From Bacteroidota bacterium (lineage in GTDB: Bacteria > Bacteroidota > Bacteroidia > Bacteroidales > JAAYUG01): a stretch of DNA of 7,645 nucleotides. This document shows positions 1-6,616 of this stretch, piece by piece; positions within the stretch are counted from its first letter, which is position 1; the number at the start of each line of letters is the position of its first letter. The translations under genes were made by a program, and so were the position numbers. The notes beneath the pieces are model-generated. The model made no database searches. It saw only the letters and a program-made list of their open reading frames with translations, and was not told the origin of the DNA. The DNA lies in the NCBI GenBank assembly GCA_021812865.1, contig JAKAMP010000119.1, forward strand, positions 1-7,645, read 5' to 3'.

Positions 1-78
1 AGTTCGAGGAAGCAGGAAACGAAACCCGTGAGGGGAGAAACCCCCGCTTCCGCGTAAGCAAGCGGTGGGAGAGTTCAT
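1..78 (+). mobile_element. Right end of an IS200/IS605-family element (partial)
   Basis: The first ~78 bases do not belong to the gene that follows. They encode, in a different frame, a tail typical of TnpB/OrfB proteins, and hold a GC-rich hairpin just before the boundary, as IS200/IS605 right ends do. In this family the element ends at or just past the tnpB stop codon, there is no terminal inverted repeat, and no target duplication is made. The host gene resumes at about 79. A likely right cleavage tetranucleotide is TCAT at 75-78, by analogy with TCAA or TCAC in known members; TAAC at 78-81 is an alternative, so the boundary is uncertain by about 4 bases. Left end, TnpA and most of TnpB lie outside the window. 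A group II intron 3' end was the main alternative and fits less well. Confidence 0.58.
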
Positions 79-80
79 AA
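3..80 (+). CDS. tnpB: C-terminal tail of a TnpB-like RNA-guided nuclease (5' truncated by the window)
   Basis: Frame 3 is open from the window edge to a TAA at 78-80 and encodes 25 residues, beginning FEEAGNETREG and ending SKRWESS. A short basic tail with an E-A-G-N element followed by a Gly/Arg-rich stretch and a terminal Ser-Ser resembles the variable C-termini of IS200/IS605 OrfB/TnpB proteins. No catalytic residue (the RuvC-like D-E-D triad or zinc finger) is in view, so the call rests on the tail, the overlap of its coding sequence with a terminal hairpin, and the abrupt start of an unrelated gene at the stop codon. TnpB proteins are transposon-encoded RNA-guided nucleases, ancestors of Cas12, which help retain the element at its donor site. 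Whether the full gene is intact cannot be seen. Confidence 0.55.
   Translation, partial: FEEAGNETREGRNPRFRVSKRWESS
41..69 (+). other. Right-end hairpin, possible 3' end of the TnpB omega-RNA scaffold
   Basis: CCGCTT at 44-49 pairs with AAGCGG at 60-65. After an unpaired T at 66 the stem can continue with CCC 41-43 and GGG 67-69. Competing pairings exist: GGGG 32-35 with CCCC 41-44, and GCTT 46-49 with AAGC 56-59. Such overlapping stems are common in IS605 right ends, where the same sequence is a DNA hairpin for TnpA and the 3' scaffold of the omega-RNA. If so, the guide would start right after the element end, at about 79, and read into the HD-domain gene. The pairing is seen directly; the omega-RNA role is inferred. 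Confidence 0.45.
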
Positions 81-333
81 CAGTCTGCTGGAAGAAATCA
101 TTTGTGATTCCGATCTTGATTATCTCGGAAGGACTGATTTTATACCCGTTTCCAATACGCTTTACCAGGAAATGAGCGACCGGAACATGATCGGAACCCT
201 CAACGACTGGAACAAACTGCAGGTGAAGTTCATATCAGGGCATAATTACTTCACCAACACCGCACGCAGCCTGAGGGAGGTGAATAAACAGAAGCAGATC
301 GAACGCATCAGCGCCTTGATCACGGAGGACTGA
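79..333 (+). pseudogene. C-terminal fragment of a HD-domain metal-dependent phosphohydrolase, interrupted upstream
   Basis: Frame 1 encodes 84 residues from the element boundary to TGA at 331-333. It begins NSLLEEIICDSDLDYLGR and continues with a helical segment containing WNKLQVKFISGHNYF and a C-terminal SLREVNKQKQIERI. The E-E-I-I-C-D-x-D-L-D-Y-L-G-R stretch matches the last metal-binding segment of HD-superfamily hydrolases; in Bacteroidota such proteins often carry this segment followed by F-I-P-V-x-N-x-L-Y-x-E, as here. The H..HD part of the active site should lie upstream but is replaced by transposon-like sequence, and the same frame has a TAA at 55-57. No recognised start precedes it, apart from an internal ATG at 172 that would drop the metal site. 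The remnant keeps clean coding character, so the interruption looks recent. An insertion between two halves of a still-intact gene is likely, with the 5' half beyond the left edge. Confidence 0.7.
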
Positions 334-342
334 GCCATCCGG

Positions 343-1404
343 TCATTTTCTTCCCATATGCCTTCTGCTGAAGGCTCATATGCCGAGGAAATAATAAACT
401 GCAGAAAGCAGCGCCAGTGAGATCAATTCCGGCAGAATGTCCCGCAATCCCATATGATAAAAGATTACCTTATTCAGCGCTGATACCGCATGCACGGGCG
501 ACAACAGACTGTTTACCGCGATTGGGTATTCTCCGGCGGTAAACCATGGTGTGATATTGAGCGGGAACATGGCGCCGGAGAGAAACATGAATATGAAAAA
601 GGGGAAGTTGCCCACGATGAGTATCGGGTTGGCCGAACGTGCGAATGCAGCAAGAATCAGGCTGAAAGCAATCACCGAGATGCTGGTCAGGATGCAGATG
701 AACAGGATAAGCCAGAAGGAGCCATCCATACGGAATCCCATGGCAGCCGCTACTCCCAGGGTGATGAAGGCGGAAATAATTCCCAGTAGAACCTGTACCG
801 CCGAAATGCCCGCGAGCACGGTACCGGTCCCCACCGGAGCCATCCTGAGCCTGATGATGGTGCCTTTCTCCGTTTCGTTCATAATGGCGATGGAGGCACT
901 GAACATCAGCATGAGAATAGCAAAGATCACCAGCCCGGGAACCGCAAGCTCAAATTCGGTGCGATGCAACCCTTCTCCCATGGGCGTTTCTTTGAAAACG
1001 ATGGGGTTGCTTAAGTGAAGCTGCGTATAGATGTATTTCTCAACTCTATTGTAGGTCCATATTGCTGATAGCATATATTCCATGCGGGTAAGATCGCCGG
1101 TGAATTCAACCGGCACCGGGAAACGGTATGAATCGCGGTATGACAGAATCCGCTGGCTGAAGGATTCGGGAATGATCAGCAGCAGGTCAGCTTCCTTGTT
1201 CCTGATTTTTTCTGCAGCCTTAGCCTGGTCATTGCAGCGCAAGAAAGTCAATAGATTTCCGGCGGCGCTGTCTTTCAGGGAAAGAAGAGAATTTTCCAGC
1301 TGTATGCCCAGGTTAAGAGTGTCTCTGTGAATGTAGCATCCCCTGTCGCTATTCAGAGTCAGTACATCAAGACGGGGGGTATAGCTGGTGGTGATAAGAC
1401 TATA
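343..1404 (-). pseudogene. Decayed ABC-2 type transporter permease (start and first membrane segment lost, premature TGA)
   Basis: The minus frame encodes an ABC-2 permease: a large extracytoplasmic segment containing KEADLLLIIPESFSQRI, then membrane segments around LAVPGLVIFAILMLMF, an MNETEKGTIIRLRMAPV loop, two further helices, NFPFFIFMFLSGAMFPLNI, and a last helix ending YYFLGI. That order and the ETEKGT..RLRMAPV and SGAMFPL motifs are typical of export permeases of the YhhJ/DrrB kind, which pair with an ABC ATPase. None is in the window. The first ATG/GTG/TTG codon is a TTG at 1249-1251, but coding similarity continues upstream (TPRLDVLTLNSDRG and beyond) to a TGA at 1405-1407, with no start codon and no first helix. 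At the other end TGA at 376-378 stops the frame, yet ten more codons (AFSRRHMGRK) and a second TGA at 343-345 follow, as expected if a Trp codon TGG mutated to TGA. A translated 291-residue product from the TTG is possible but unlikely to work. Confidence 0.72.
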
Positions 1405-1485
1405 TCAGCACGAAGAAAGGGGCAAGACTGCCGGCCTGTTCTTTCTATCTAGTTACGATGGGGGAAAATAATTCCTGCTGAAATA

Positions 1486-2739
1486 TTACCAATATATCTT
1501 CTTGATGCGTTTGGGAGTGATCATGTCATTTTCAAATATCTTAAGCTGGGCGCTTCCATGCAAGTTCAGATGAAATTTCATTTCAATGGTTTGACCGGAA
1601 ACATTGCTTGTAAATTCCCTTGAATAATTGGGTGTAAGATCGGTATAATCCCATTTTGGGTTTGATTCAACTTCAAAAAACCACTCAGAATAGGATTGGT
1701 ACGAGAGAATGGTATCCTGCGCAGGGTATGTGATCAGATCAGGATAAAATCCAACCTTCAGAACGTTTCCTTTTGGAACAAATGCTGTCATTGCAGCTCC
1801 GATCCAGCTTCCGGGATAGGGATTCCAGAATGTATCCCGGGTCAATGACAAAATGTTCGGGGCATACACGCCATTGAGTGGATAAGAAAATTCATTTACG
1901 ATTTGAAAATCGGTTGAGTCAATAAACCGCTGAACCATTCCAGCGAAGGAAGGGATGCTGAACGTATCACTCAGGTTTGCATATTTATCGGTAAGATGAA
2001 TTCTAACCTGGCTCGTATCGATAAGCAGGGCATCATTGATAATCCTGGTCTTAACTGTTGAATTATCAAGTTTTCCGTCCGTCCGGATATCTTCACTTAT
2101 CGTGGCAAGCAGTTCAGATAGATCAGCCTCTGACTTATTGCTTTGCAGAATTGCGCTTAATGCCAGCAGAATGGCATTGTTATCACCGGGCTTTGAGATA
2201 TCCAACAGTTCTGATGGCGGAATATCCGACTTGTCCAGGAAAAATATCCTGAGAATTTCGTGTTCTGCCTGGCTTTTAGCTTCTGCGAATGACTTTCCTT
2301 CATTCATCAGATATTCCACACGGTCTTTTTCAAGGGTGGTTAAAAGATTTACATTCACACTGGTTTTATCCGAGATATCTGACAAAGCAAAAAGCGGCAA
2401 TTGTGAAGTAGAATTCTCGCCGGTCACCTCGTTAAAATAAAACCCATTTGCCAGAAGTTCCACATATTGTGATTTCAGGTCGATTTCGCCGGTAGCAAAA
2501 CTTCCGGAGTTGCTGGTAATCTGCGTGTAGTAGTTTTTTCCGGTAGGATTCAGATGGCGATCGAGTTCACTAATGGTAATCAGCGTCCCCACGAGGTAGG
2601 GACCTTTCTGTACTGTTCCGCTCAGGCTCTTGAGAGATACTGGTTGTGTTTGTTCCGATTTATTACTTGTACAGGAAATTGATCCTAATATCAGGACTGC
2701 TGACAGGCAAAGGGTTAGAATTTGATGAACGGTTTTCAT
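1486..2739 (-). CDS. Putative lipoprotein of unknown function, Bacteroidota type
   Basis: A 417-residue protein starting at ATG (2737-2739) and ending TAA. The N-terminus has Lys2, a hydrophobic core (residues 7-20) and Cys23 in the context SISC, a lipobox-like site though Ser at -3 is weaker than the usual Leu; so it is probably a lipid-anchored envelope protein. After a Ser/Gln-rich linker, residues ~39-110 read as a small beta-rich domain (SGTVQKGPYLVGT, then a GSFATGEIDLKSQYVELLANGFYF stretch split by a turn) resembling carboxypeptidase-like regulatory folds. A helical region (~130-230) with EKDRVEYLMNEGKSFAEAKS and NAILLALSAILQ follows, then a beta-rich C-terminal part ending KKIYW. I recall similar Bacteroidota lipoproteins with SGTVQKGP and EVTGENS..LPL.ALSD segments, but no function is established and I assign none. 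It is divergent to the deacetylase gene and runs towards the permease remnant 81 bases downstream, with no terminator seen between. Confidence 0.8.
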   Translation of the reverse strand: MKTVHQILTLCLSAVLILGSISCTSNKSEQTQPVSLKSLSGTVQKGPYLVGTLITISELDRHLNPTGKNYYTQITSNSGSFATGEIDLKSQYVELLANGFYFNEVTGENSTSQLPLFALSDISDKTSVNVNLLTTLEKDRVEYLMNEGKSFAEAKSQAEHEILRIFFLDKSDIPPSELLDISKPGDNNAILLALSAILQSNKSEADLSELLATISEDIRTDGKLDNSTVKTRIINDALLIDTSQVRIHLTDKYANLSDTFSIPSFAGMVQRFIDSTDFQIVNEFSYPLNGVYAPNILSLTRDTFWNPYPGSWIGAAMTAFVPKGNVLKVGFYPDLITYPAQDTILSYQSYSEWFFEVESNPKWDYTDLTPNYSREFTSNVSGQTIEMKFHLNLHGSAQLKIFENDMITPKRIKKIYW

Positions 2740-2929
2740 ATGAGCGCTTTTAGGAAATTCAGTAATCGTGGATAGTTTTATATGGTTCAGTTCGGACTAA
2801 GTTAATTAAAAAATAACGTTATGCAAAATATAAAAAGAATCAATCCTGCATTTCTTCAAGTTGCACGGTCGGATAGAAAACGGGCAGTGCATCTCAAAAT
2901 GCTGTATCTTGGCAAGCTGTTTGTTGTAA
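2740..2929. promoter_or_regulatory. Divergent intergenic region with a 10-base palindrome
   Basis: This AT-rich 190-base stretch lies between the starts of the lipoprotein (-) and the deacetylase (+), so it should hold both promoters. The clearest element is the perfect palindrome ATAACGTTAT at 2813-2822, next to GTTAATTAA at 2801-2809. It could be a regulator site but such short AT palindromes also occur by chance. An imperfect -7-like TATCTTG lies at 2905-2911, 19 bases before the deacetylase ATG, without a matching -33 TTG at the right distance. No Shine-Dalgarno sequence precedes either start, as is usual in Bacteroidota. Confidence 0.35.
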
Positions 2930-3796
2930 ATGAAATTTGTTAATAAACTTATGATATTCAGGGTTATATTGATTTTGCTGATCATTCAGTTTTCCCTTCC
3001 GGTTCATGCACAAGAGCATTATTTGTCAAATGCCAGTCTTATGGTTCACCTGAATAGGGACGCTGCCTATGTGAACCAGCGGAGCAGGATTGCAGCGAAA
3101 TACAAGCATGTGAGTCCGGGTCAATGGGGGGAGTTTGTAAAAGGAGTGAATACAGGCTTTGTTCCACACGGGAAGGAAATTGCGCTGACTTTCGATGCCT
3201 GCGGAGGGCCCAAAGGCAAAGGATATGATGCTGAACTGGTAGACTACCTAAGGAAAGAACATGTACCTGCCACCCTTTTTGTGTCAGGGAGGTGGATCGA
3301 TGCCAATGAGCAGACACTCAGGGAGCTTGCAAGGGATACTTTGTTCGAGATTGAAAATCACGGGCTGTATCACAGGCCCTGTTCCCTGGATGGCGACAGC
3401 GCCTATCATATCAGGGGCACCCGGAACGCATCCGAGGCCTTTGATGAGCTGGAAGCCAATGCGTTGAAGATTGAAAAGATTACCGGTCGCAAACCCTCTT
3501 TGTATCGCTCATCCACAGCATTCATCAACGAGGGAGCCGTGAAACTGTCCGGTGATCTTGGTATTCAGGTGGTGAGCTACAGGGTGCTTTCGGGCGATGC
3601 TGTGCCTTATGCAAAAACGGAACTGATATCCGATTACGTGATCAGGCATGCCAGTCCGGGGGCCGTAGTAATTATGCATTTCAACCATCCTGAATGGAAT
3701 ACCTGTGAGGCCCTGCATGCCATCATTCCTGCCCTGAAAGCCAGGGGTTACCGGTTTGTCAGGCTTGGTAGCCAGGAACTGGTAAGCAGAAAATAA
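2930..3796 (+). CDS. Secreted polysaccharide deacetylase (NodB/CE4-like) with variant motif 1
   Basis: A 288-residue protein with a signal peptide: Lys2, Lys6 and Arg11, hydrophobic core 12-23, likely cleavage after VHA (residue 27). The NodB-like deacetylase domain runs from about 82 to 283. Motif 1 is LTFDACGG (86-93): the usual TFDD has become TFDA, so Asp89, the catalytic-base position, is kept but the adjacent metal-ligand Asp is Ala90. Motif 2 supplies His144 and His148 (ENHGLYHRP). Motif 3 is YRSSTAFIN (192-200) instead of FRPPYG, motif 4 SYRVLSGDA (216-224), motif 5 VVIMHFNHP (246-254). TFDAC with EIENHG..H and a final GYRFVRL recalls a subfamily of bacterial deacetylases with TFDAC/LDAC in place of TFDD, so the change is probably inherited rather than damage. 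Members of the superfamily hydrolyse N- or O-acetyl groups of cell-wall or surface glycans; the substrate here is unknown. ATG at 2930 is chosen because it gives the complete signal peptide; Met8 would shorten its charged region. Confidence 0.85.
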   Translation: MKFVNKLMIFRVILILLIIQFSLPVHAQEHYLSNASLMVHLNRDAAYVNQRSRIAAKYKHVSPGQWGEFVKGVNTGFVPHGKEIALTFDACGGPKGKGYDAELVDYLRKEHVPATLFVSGRWIDANEQTLRELARDTLFEIENHGLYHRPCSLDGDSAYHIRGTRNASEAFDELEANALKIEKITGRKPSLYRSSTAFINEGAVKLSGDLGIQVVSYRVLSGDAVPYAKTELISDYVIRHASPGAVVIMHFNHPEWNTCEALHAIIPALKARGYRFVRLGSQELVSRK

Positions 3797-3999
3797 CCAT
3801 CTTTCCCTGTTAAATAATTCAACTGGGAAGGAAATCCTGAGCAGGAATATTGATGTGAATGGATCAAGAAAAGGATAGAAGGACCTATAACCATAAGGGT
3901 GCAAATGACTATAACGAATGCGGCAGTCAGGGAATGGCAGATTGTTGATGCCTCTTCATTTTGTGTCATATTGAACTTTTTAACTTGCATGAGTTTTAT
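3797..3999. other. Gap between deacetylase and mprF-like gene, no gene seen
   Basis: No convincing coding sequence is present. Just after the deacetylase stop, CTTTCCC (3801-3807) can pair with GGGAAGG (3825-3831), with one G-T pair and a 17-base loop. No T-tract follows, so it is not a typical intrinsic terminator, but it could mark transcript processing. The remainder is AT-rich and leads into the promoter upstream of 4034. Confidence 0.4.
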
Positions 4000-4007
4000 T
4001 ACATTTG
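3977..4007 (+). promoter_or_regulatory. Bacteroidota-type promoter of the mprF-like gene
   Basis: TACATTTG at 4000-4007 is a perfect match to the Bacteroidota -7 consensus TAnnTTTG. A T-run at 3977-3981, 18 bases upstream, sits where the -33 TTTG is expected but is not an exact match. Transcription would begin near 4013-4015, giving a leader of about 20 bases before the ATG at 4034. This suggests the gene is expressed on its own and does not depend on read-through from the deacetylase. Confidence 0.5.
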
Positions 4008-4033
4008 AATACAAAATCTAAGTCTTTTGCGGT

Positions 4034-6616
4034 ATGCTTGAAATTTTCCGTAGGATAAAAAGACAGAATATTCCCTGGAAATTTATTCTGGCCGTTCTGG
4101 CCATTGCCCTCGCCATATTTTTTGTGAACCAGGAAAAAGGGGAGGTGAGGCATATCAAGAACATCCTGCTTAGTGCAAGTCCATTATGGGTGCTGATTGG
4201 GCTGACCATAACCGTGATTTATATTGTACTGCAGGCTGCGATGTATTACTATAGTTTCCGAACCATCCGCAGCCATATGGATTTTGTTCCTGCGCTTCTG
4301 TTGTACCTGAGACGTAGCGTGGTGAGTGTTTTTGTGCCGGGAGGAGGGGTTTCTTCCATGGCTTTCTTTACTTCGGAGCTTGAAAAGCAGAAGATCACCC
4401 TCACCCAGAATTACCTGGCATCGATAATTTATCTCATCTCCGGTTTTGTTACCGTGGTTATCATCGCCATCCCTGCCCTGGTATACCTTTTGCTGAAACG
4501 GAATATCGAAGGGTATGAGATCTTCGGTTTTGTATTTGTGATTGCTGCTGTTGTCTTTCTTGGAGTGCTGGTTTTCAGTCTTTTCAAACGCGGCTGGGTA
4601 TATCGCCTCATGCAGAGATTCCTTCCCGATTATGCCGTGGTCATTGATGATCTGGTAACCAACCAGTTCGATAAAAGGAATTTCCTGAAAGTCCTTGCCT
4701 GTTCCATGGGAATAGAGCTGACGGGGATCATCCAGCTGTGGATTGCGATGATTGCCCTGGGATATGCTCCGTCCGTTGAAACGGCTGTGATTGGGTATGT
4801 GGTGGTAGTAGTCATGCTCATCGCTTCCCCCTTCATTAAAGGTATCGGCCCGGTTGAGTTTGTGCTGACACTGGTGCTGAAGCAATACGGACTGGCAACT
4901 ATTGCGGCCATTTCGGTAACCTTTCTTTTTCGCTTCTTTGAATTCTGGGCAACCCTAATCATTGGTCTGTTCAGCTTCATTGCACGCAAAGAAAGCCTCC
5001 TGTACAGGCTGTTTCCTTCATTCTTCCTGATGGTGCTTGGTTTTGTAAATATTTTTTCCGTATTGACTCCGCCCCTGGCTTACCGTATTCAGTTCATACG
5101 GAATTATCTTCCGCAATCGGCCATCAATGCGTCCAACTACTTAGTCATTGTGATCGGAATCTCGCTGATTCTTTTGTCTGTATACCTTTTCAGGGGGCTG
5201 TTCAATGCCTGGATACTTGCTATTTTTCTAACGGTTGTGTCGTTCTTCGGGCATATTGCCAAGGCTGCTGACTGGGAGGAAGCTCTCCTGGCCCTGTTTA
5301 CGATTGGCGTATTATGGACCACCCGCAAGCAATATCATATGCGCACCGATCCCAAAATGCAACGCACGGGAATTCTTACTTCCCTGGCTATGCTGGTGGC
5401 TGTGCTGATCTATGGTGTGGTAGGATTCTACTTCCTGGATAAAAGACATTTCAATATCGATTTTTCTTTCCTTCACTCCGTGAAGTCAACCCTATCCTGT
5501 TTTCTCCTGATGAGCTCCGGAGACCTTGACCCGCTTACCCGCTTCGGTCGCGGATTCATTTATTCCATCAACGGGGCGGGAACTCTGGCGGTGCTTTTCT
5601 TTGTGTACACCATGATCAAGCCATACGCCAACCACGAAAGGCAGGAAGAAGAAATGAAGTTGACCCTGGCCAGGGACCTGGTTTCGAAGTACGGCAATTC
5701 GGCCCTGGATTATTTCAAGACTTATTTCGACAAGGAGTTGTTTTTCTCCTCTGCCCGGGAGGCATTTGTGGCTTATAAAGTGTCAGGCGATTATGCTGTG
5801 GTGCTCGAAAACCCAATAGCCTCCAGTGAAGAAGAACTGCGAAGCGTCATTGATGAATTTGAAAAGCATTGCCAGGAAAATAATCTGAAGGCAGTCTATT
5901 ACAGGGTTTCCGAGGAAGGGCTGAAAGTTCACCGGGAACGAGGCAAACGATTCCTTCTCATCGGGCAGGAAGCTGTGGTGGATCTGCAAAGTTTTTCCCT
6001 CGACGGAGGCGAAAAGAAACCTATGCGTAATGCCCTGAACAAGGTTGAGAAAAGTGGATTTACCAGCAAGGTATATGAGCCGCCTCTCAAGGAAGGTTTG
6101 TTGCAGAAGCTCAAGCTGGTGTCCGATGAATGGCTTGATTCAGGAGACAAGTCCGAAGAATTGTTCTCCCAGGGTTTGTTCAACTGGGATGAAATCAAAC
6201 ACCAGACGGTGCTTACCGTTGAAAATGCCGAGGAAAAGGTGGTGGCTTTCATCAATCTTATCCCCGACTATGCCATGAGCGAAGGTACATACGATCTTCA
6301 GCGGAAATTGCAGGATGCCCCAAACGGGGTTATGGATTTTGTGCTTATCCGTATGTTTGATCACCTGAAATCGAAGGGCATACGCTATGTGAACCTTGGA
6401 CTGGTCCCCATGAGCGGAATAGAGAAAGGCAAGGATTTTGCCGAGAGCGCCATCAAATTCATGTACGAGCAGCTGCCGCAGTTTGCCCATTACAAAGGTT
6501 TGCGCGACTATAAAGATAAATTCAACCCGGCATGGCACAACAAATACCTTGTGTACAGCCATACCTACGACCTTATGCGACTGCCGCAAGTACTCACCCG
6601 TATCATGAAGGCGTGA
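4034..6616 (+). CDS. mprF: MprF-like bifunctional phospholipid flippase / aminoacyl-phosphatidylglycerol synthase
   Basis: An 860-residue integral membrane protein, the usual length of full MprF (about 840-880). Residues 1-540 hold some 13-14 hydrophobic segments, starting at WKFILAVLAIALAIFF (~15-30), with FVPGGGVSSMAFF (~98-110) and SPFIKGIGPVEF (~262-273) typical of the flippase (LPG_synthase_TM/UPF0104) part. After a charged linker (HERQEEEMK, ~533) the cytoplasmic synthase domain (DUF2156, GNAT-like) runs from ~550 to 850: DKELFFSSAREAFVAY, VDLQSFSLDGGEKKPMRNA (~648-666), TYDLQRKLQDAPNGVMDF (~750-767), YVNLGLVPMSG (~784-794) and KDKFNPAWHNKYLVY (~826-840). These match MprF blocks such as DLMR...PNG.MDF, FNLGMAPL and KF.P.W...YLV. 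The family moves Lys or Ala from tRNA to phosphatidylglycerol and flips the product outward, lowering surface charge and giving resistance to cationic peptides; the amino acid used here cannot be read from sequence. The common Met after TYDL is Gln. No Shine-Dalgarno precedes the ATG, and upstream in-frame starts are not needed. Confidence 0.88.
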   Translation: MLEIFRRIKRQNIPWKFILAVLAIALAIFFVNQEKGEVRHIKNILLSASPLWVLIGLTITVIYIVLQAAMYYYSFRTIRSHMDFVPALLLYLRRSVVSVFVPGGGVSSMAFFTSELEKQKITLTQNYLASIIYLISGFVTVVIIAIPALVYLLLKRNIEGYEIFGFVFVIAAVVFLGVLVFSLFKRGWVYRLMQRFLPDYAVVIDDLVTNQFDKRNFLKVLACSMGIELTGIIQLWIAMIALGYAPSVETAVIGYVVVVVMLIASPFIKGIGPVEFVLTLVLKQYGLATIAAISVTFLFRFFEFWATLIIGLFSFIARKESLLYRLFPSFFLMVLGFVNIFSVLTPPLAYRIQFIRNYLPQSAINASNYLVIVIGISLILLSVYLFRGLFNAWILAIFLTVVSFFGHIAKAADWEEALLALFTIGVLWTTRKQYHMRTDPKMQRTGILTSLAMLVAVLIYGVVGFYFLDKRHFNIDFSFLHSVKSTLSCFLLMSSGDLDPLTRFGRGFIYSINGAGTLAVLFFVYTMIKPYANHERQEEEMKLTLARDLVSKYGNSALDYFKTYFDKELFFSSAREAFVAYKVSGDYAVVLENPIASSEEELRSVIDEFEKHCQENNLKAVYYRVSEEGLKVHRERGKRFLLIGQEAVVDLQSFSLDGGEKKPMRNALNKVEKSGFTSKVYEPPLKEGLLQKLKLVSDEWLDSGDKSEELFSQGLFNWDEIKHQTVLTVENAEEKVVAFINLIPDYAMSEGTYDLQRKLQDAPNGVMDFVLIRMFDHLKSKGIRYVNLGLVPMSGIEKGKDFAESAIKFMYEQLPQFAHYKGLRDYKDKFNPAWHNKYLVYSHTYDLMRLPQVLTRIMKA

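Noticed and set aside
1..80. 3' end of a group II intron (GTTC at the start, stem-loops, AC before the host gene)
   Set aside because: The distance from GTTC to the junction is too long for a normal domain VI and no bulged branch-point A stem is evident, while a TnpB-like reading frame ends exactly at the boundary.
551..1018. 155-residue plus-strand frame
   Set aside because: It is a shadow of the permease; the minus frame has clear membrane-protein character and known motifs.
343..1407. TGA recoded as Trp, since two TGAs bound the permease frame
   Set aside because: TGA ends the HD, mprF-like and GH127-type genes where family ends are expected, and TGG is used for Trp in all genes. Nonsense mutation is simpler.
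2905..2911. TATCTTG as the deacetylase -7 promoter element
   Set aside because: It is one base short of TAnnTTTG and the nearest upstream TTG (2861-2863) is about 41 bases away, too far.
3801..3831. Intrinsic terminator after the deacetylase
   Set aside because: The stem includes a G-T pair, the loop is 17 bases and there is no following T-tract.
3748..4014. 88-residue minus-strand frame with one hydrophobic segment
   Set aside because: It overlaps the deacetylase end, has no recognisable homology and a low-complexity, unlikely composition; probably chance.
4184..4885. 233-residue minus-strand frame
   Set aside because: It is antisense to the mprF-like gene, rich in His, Asn and Gln, as expected for a shadow of a membrane-protein coding sequence.
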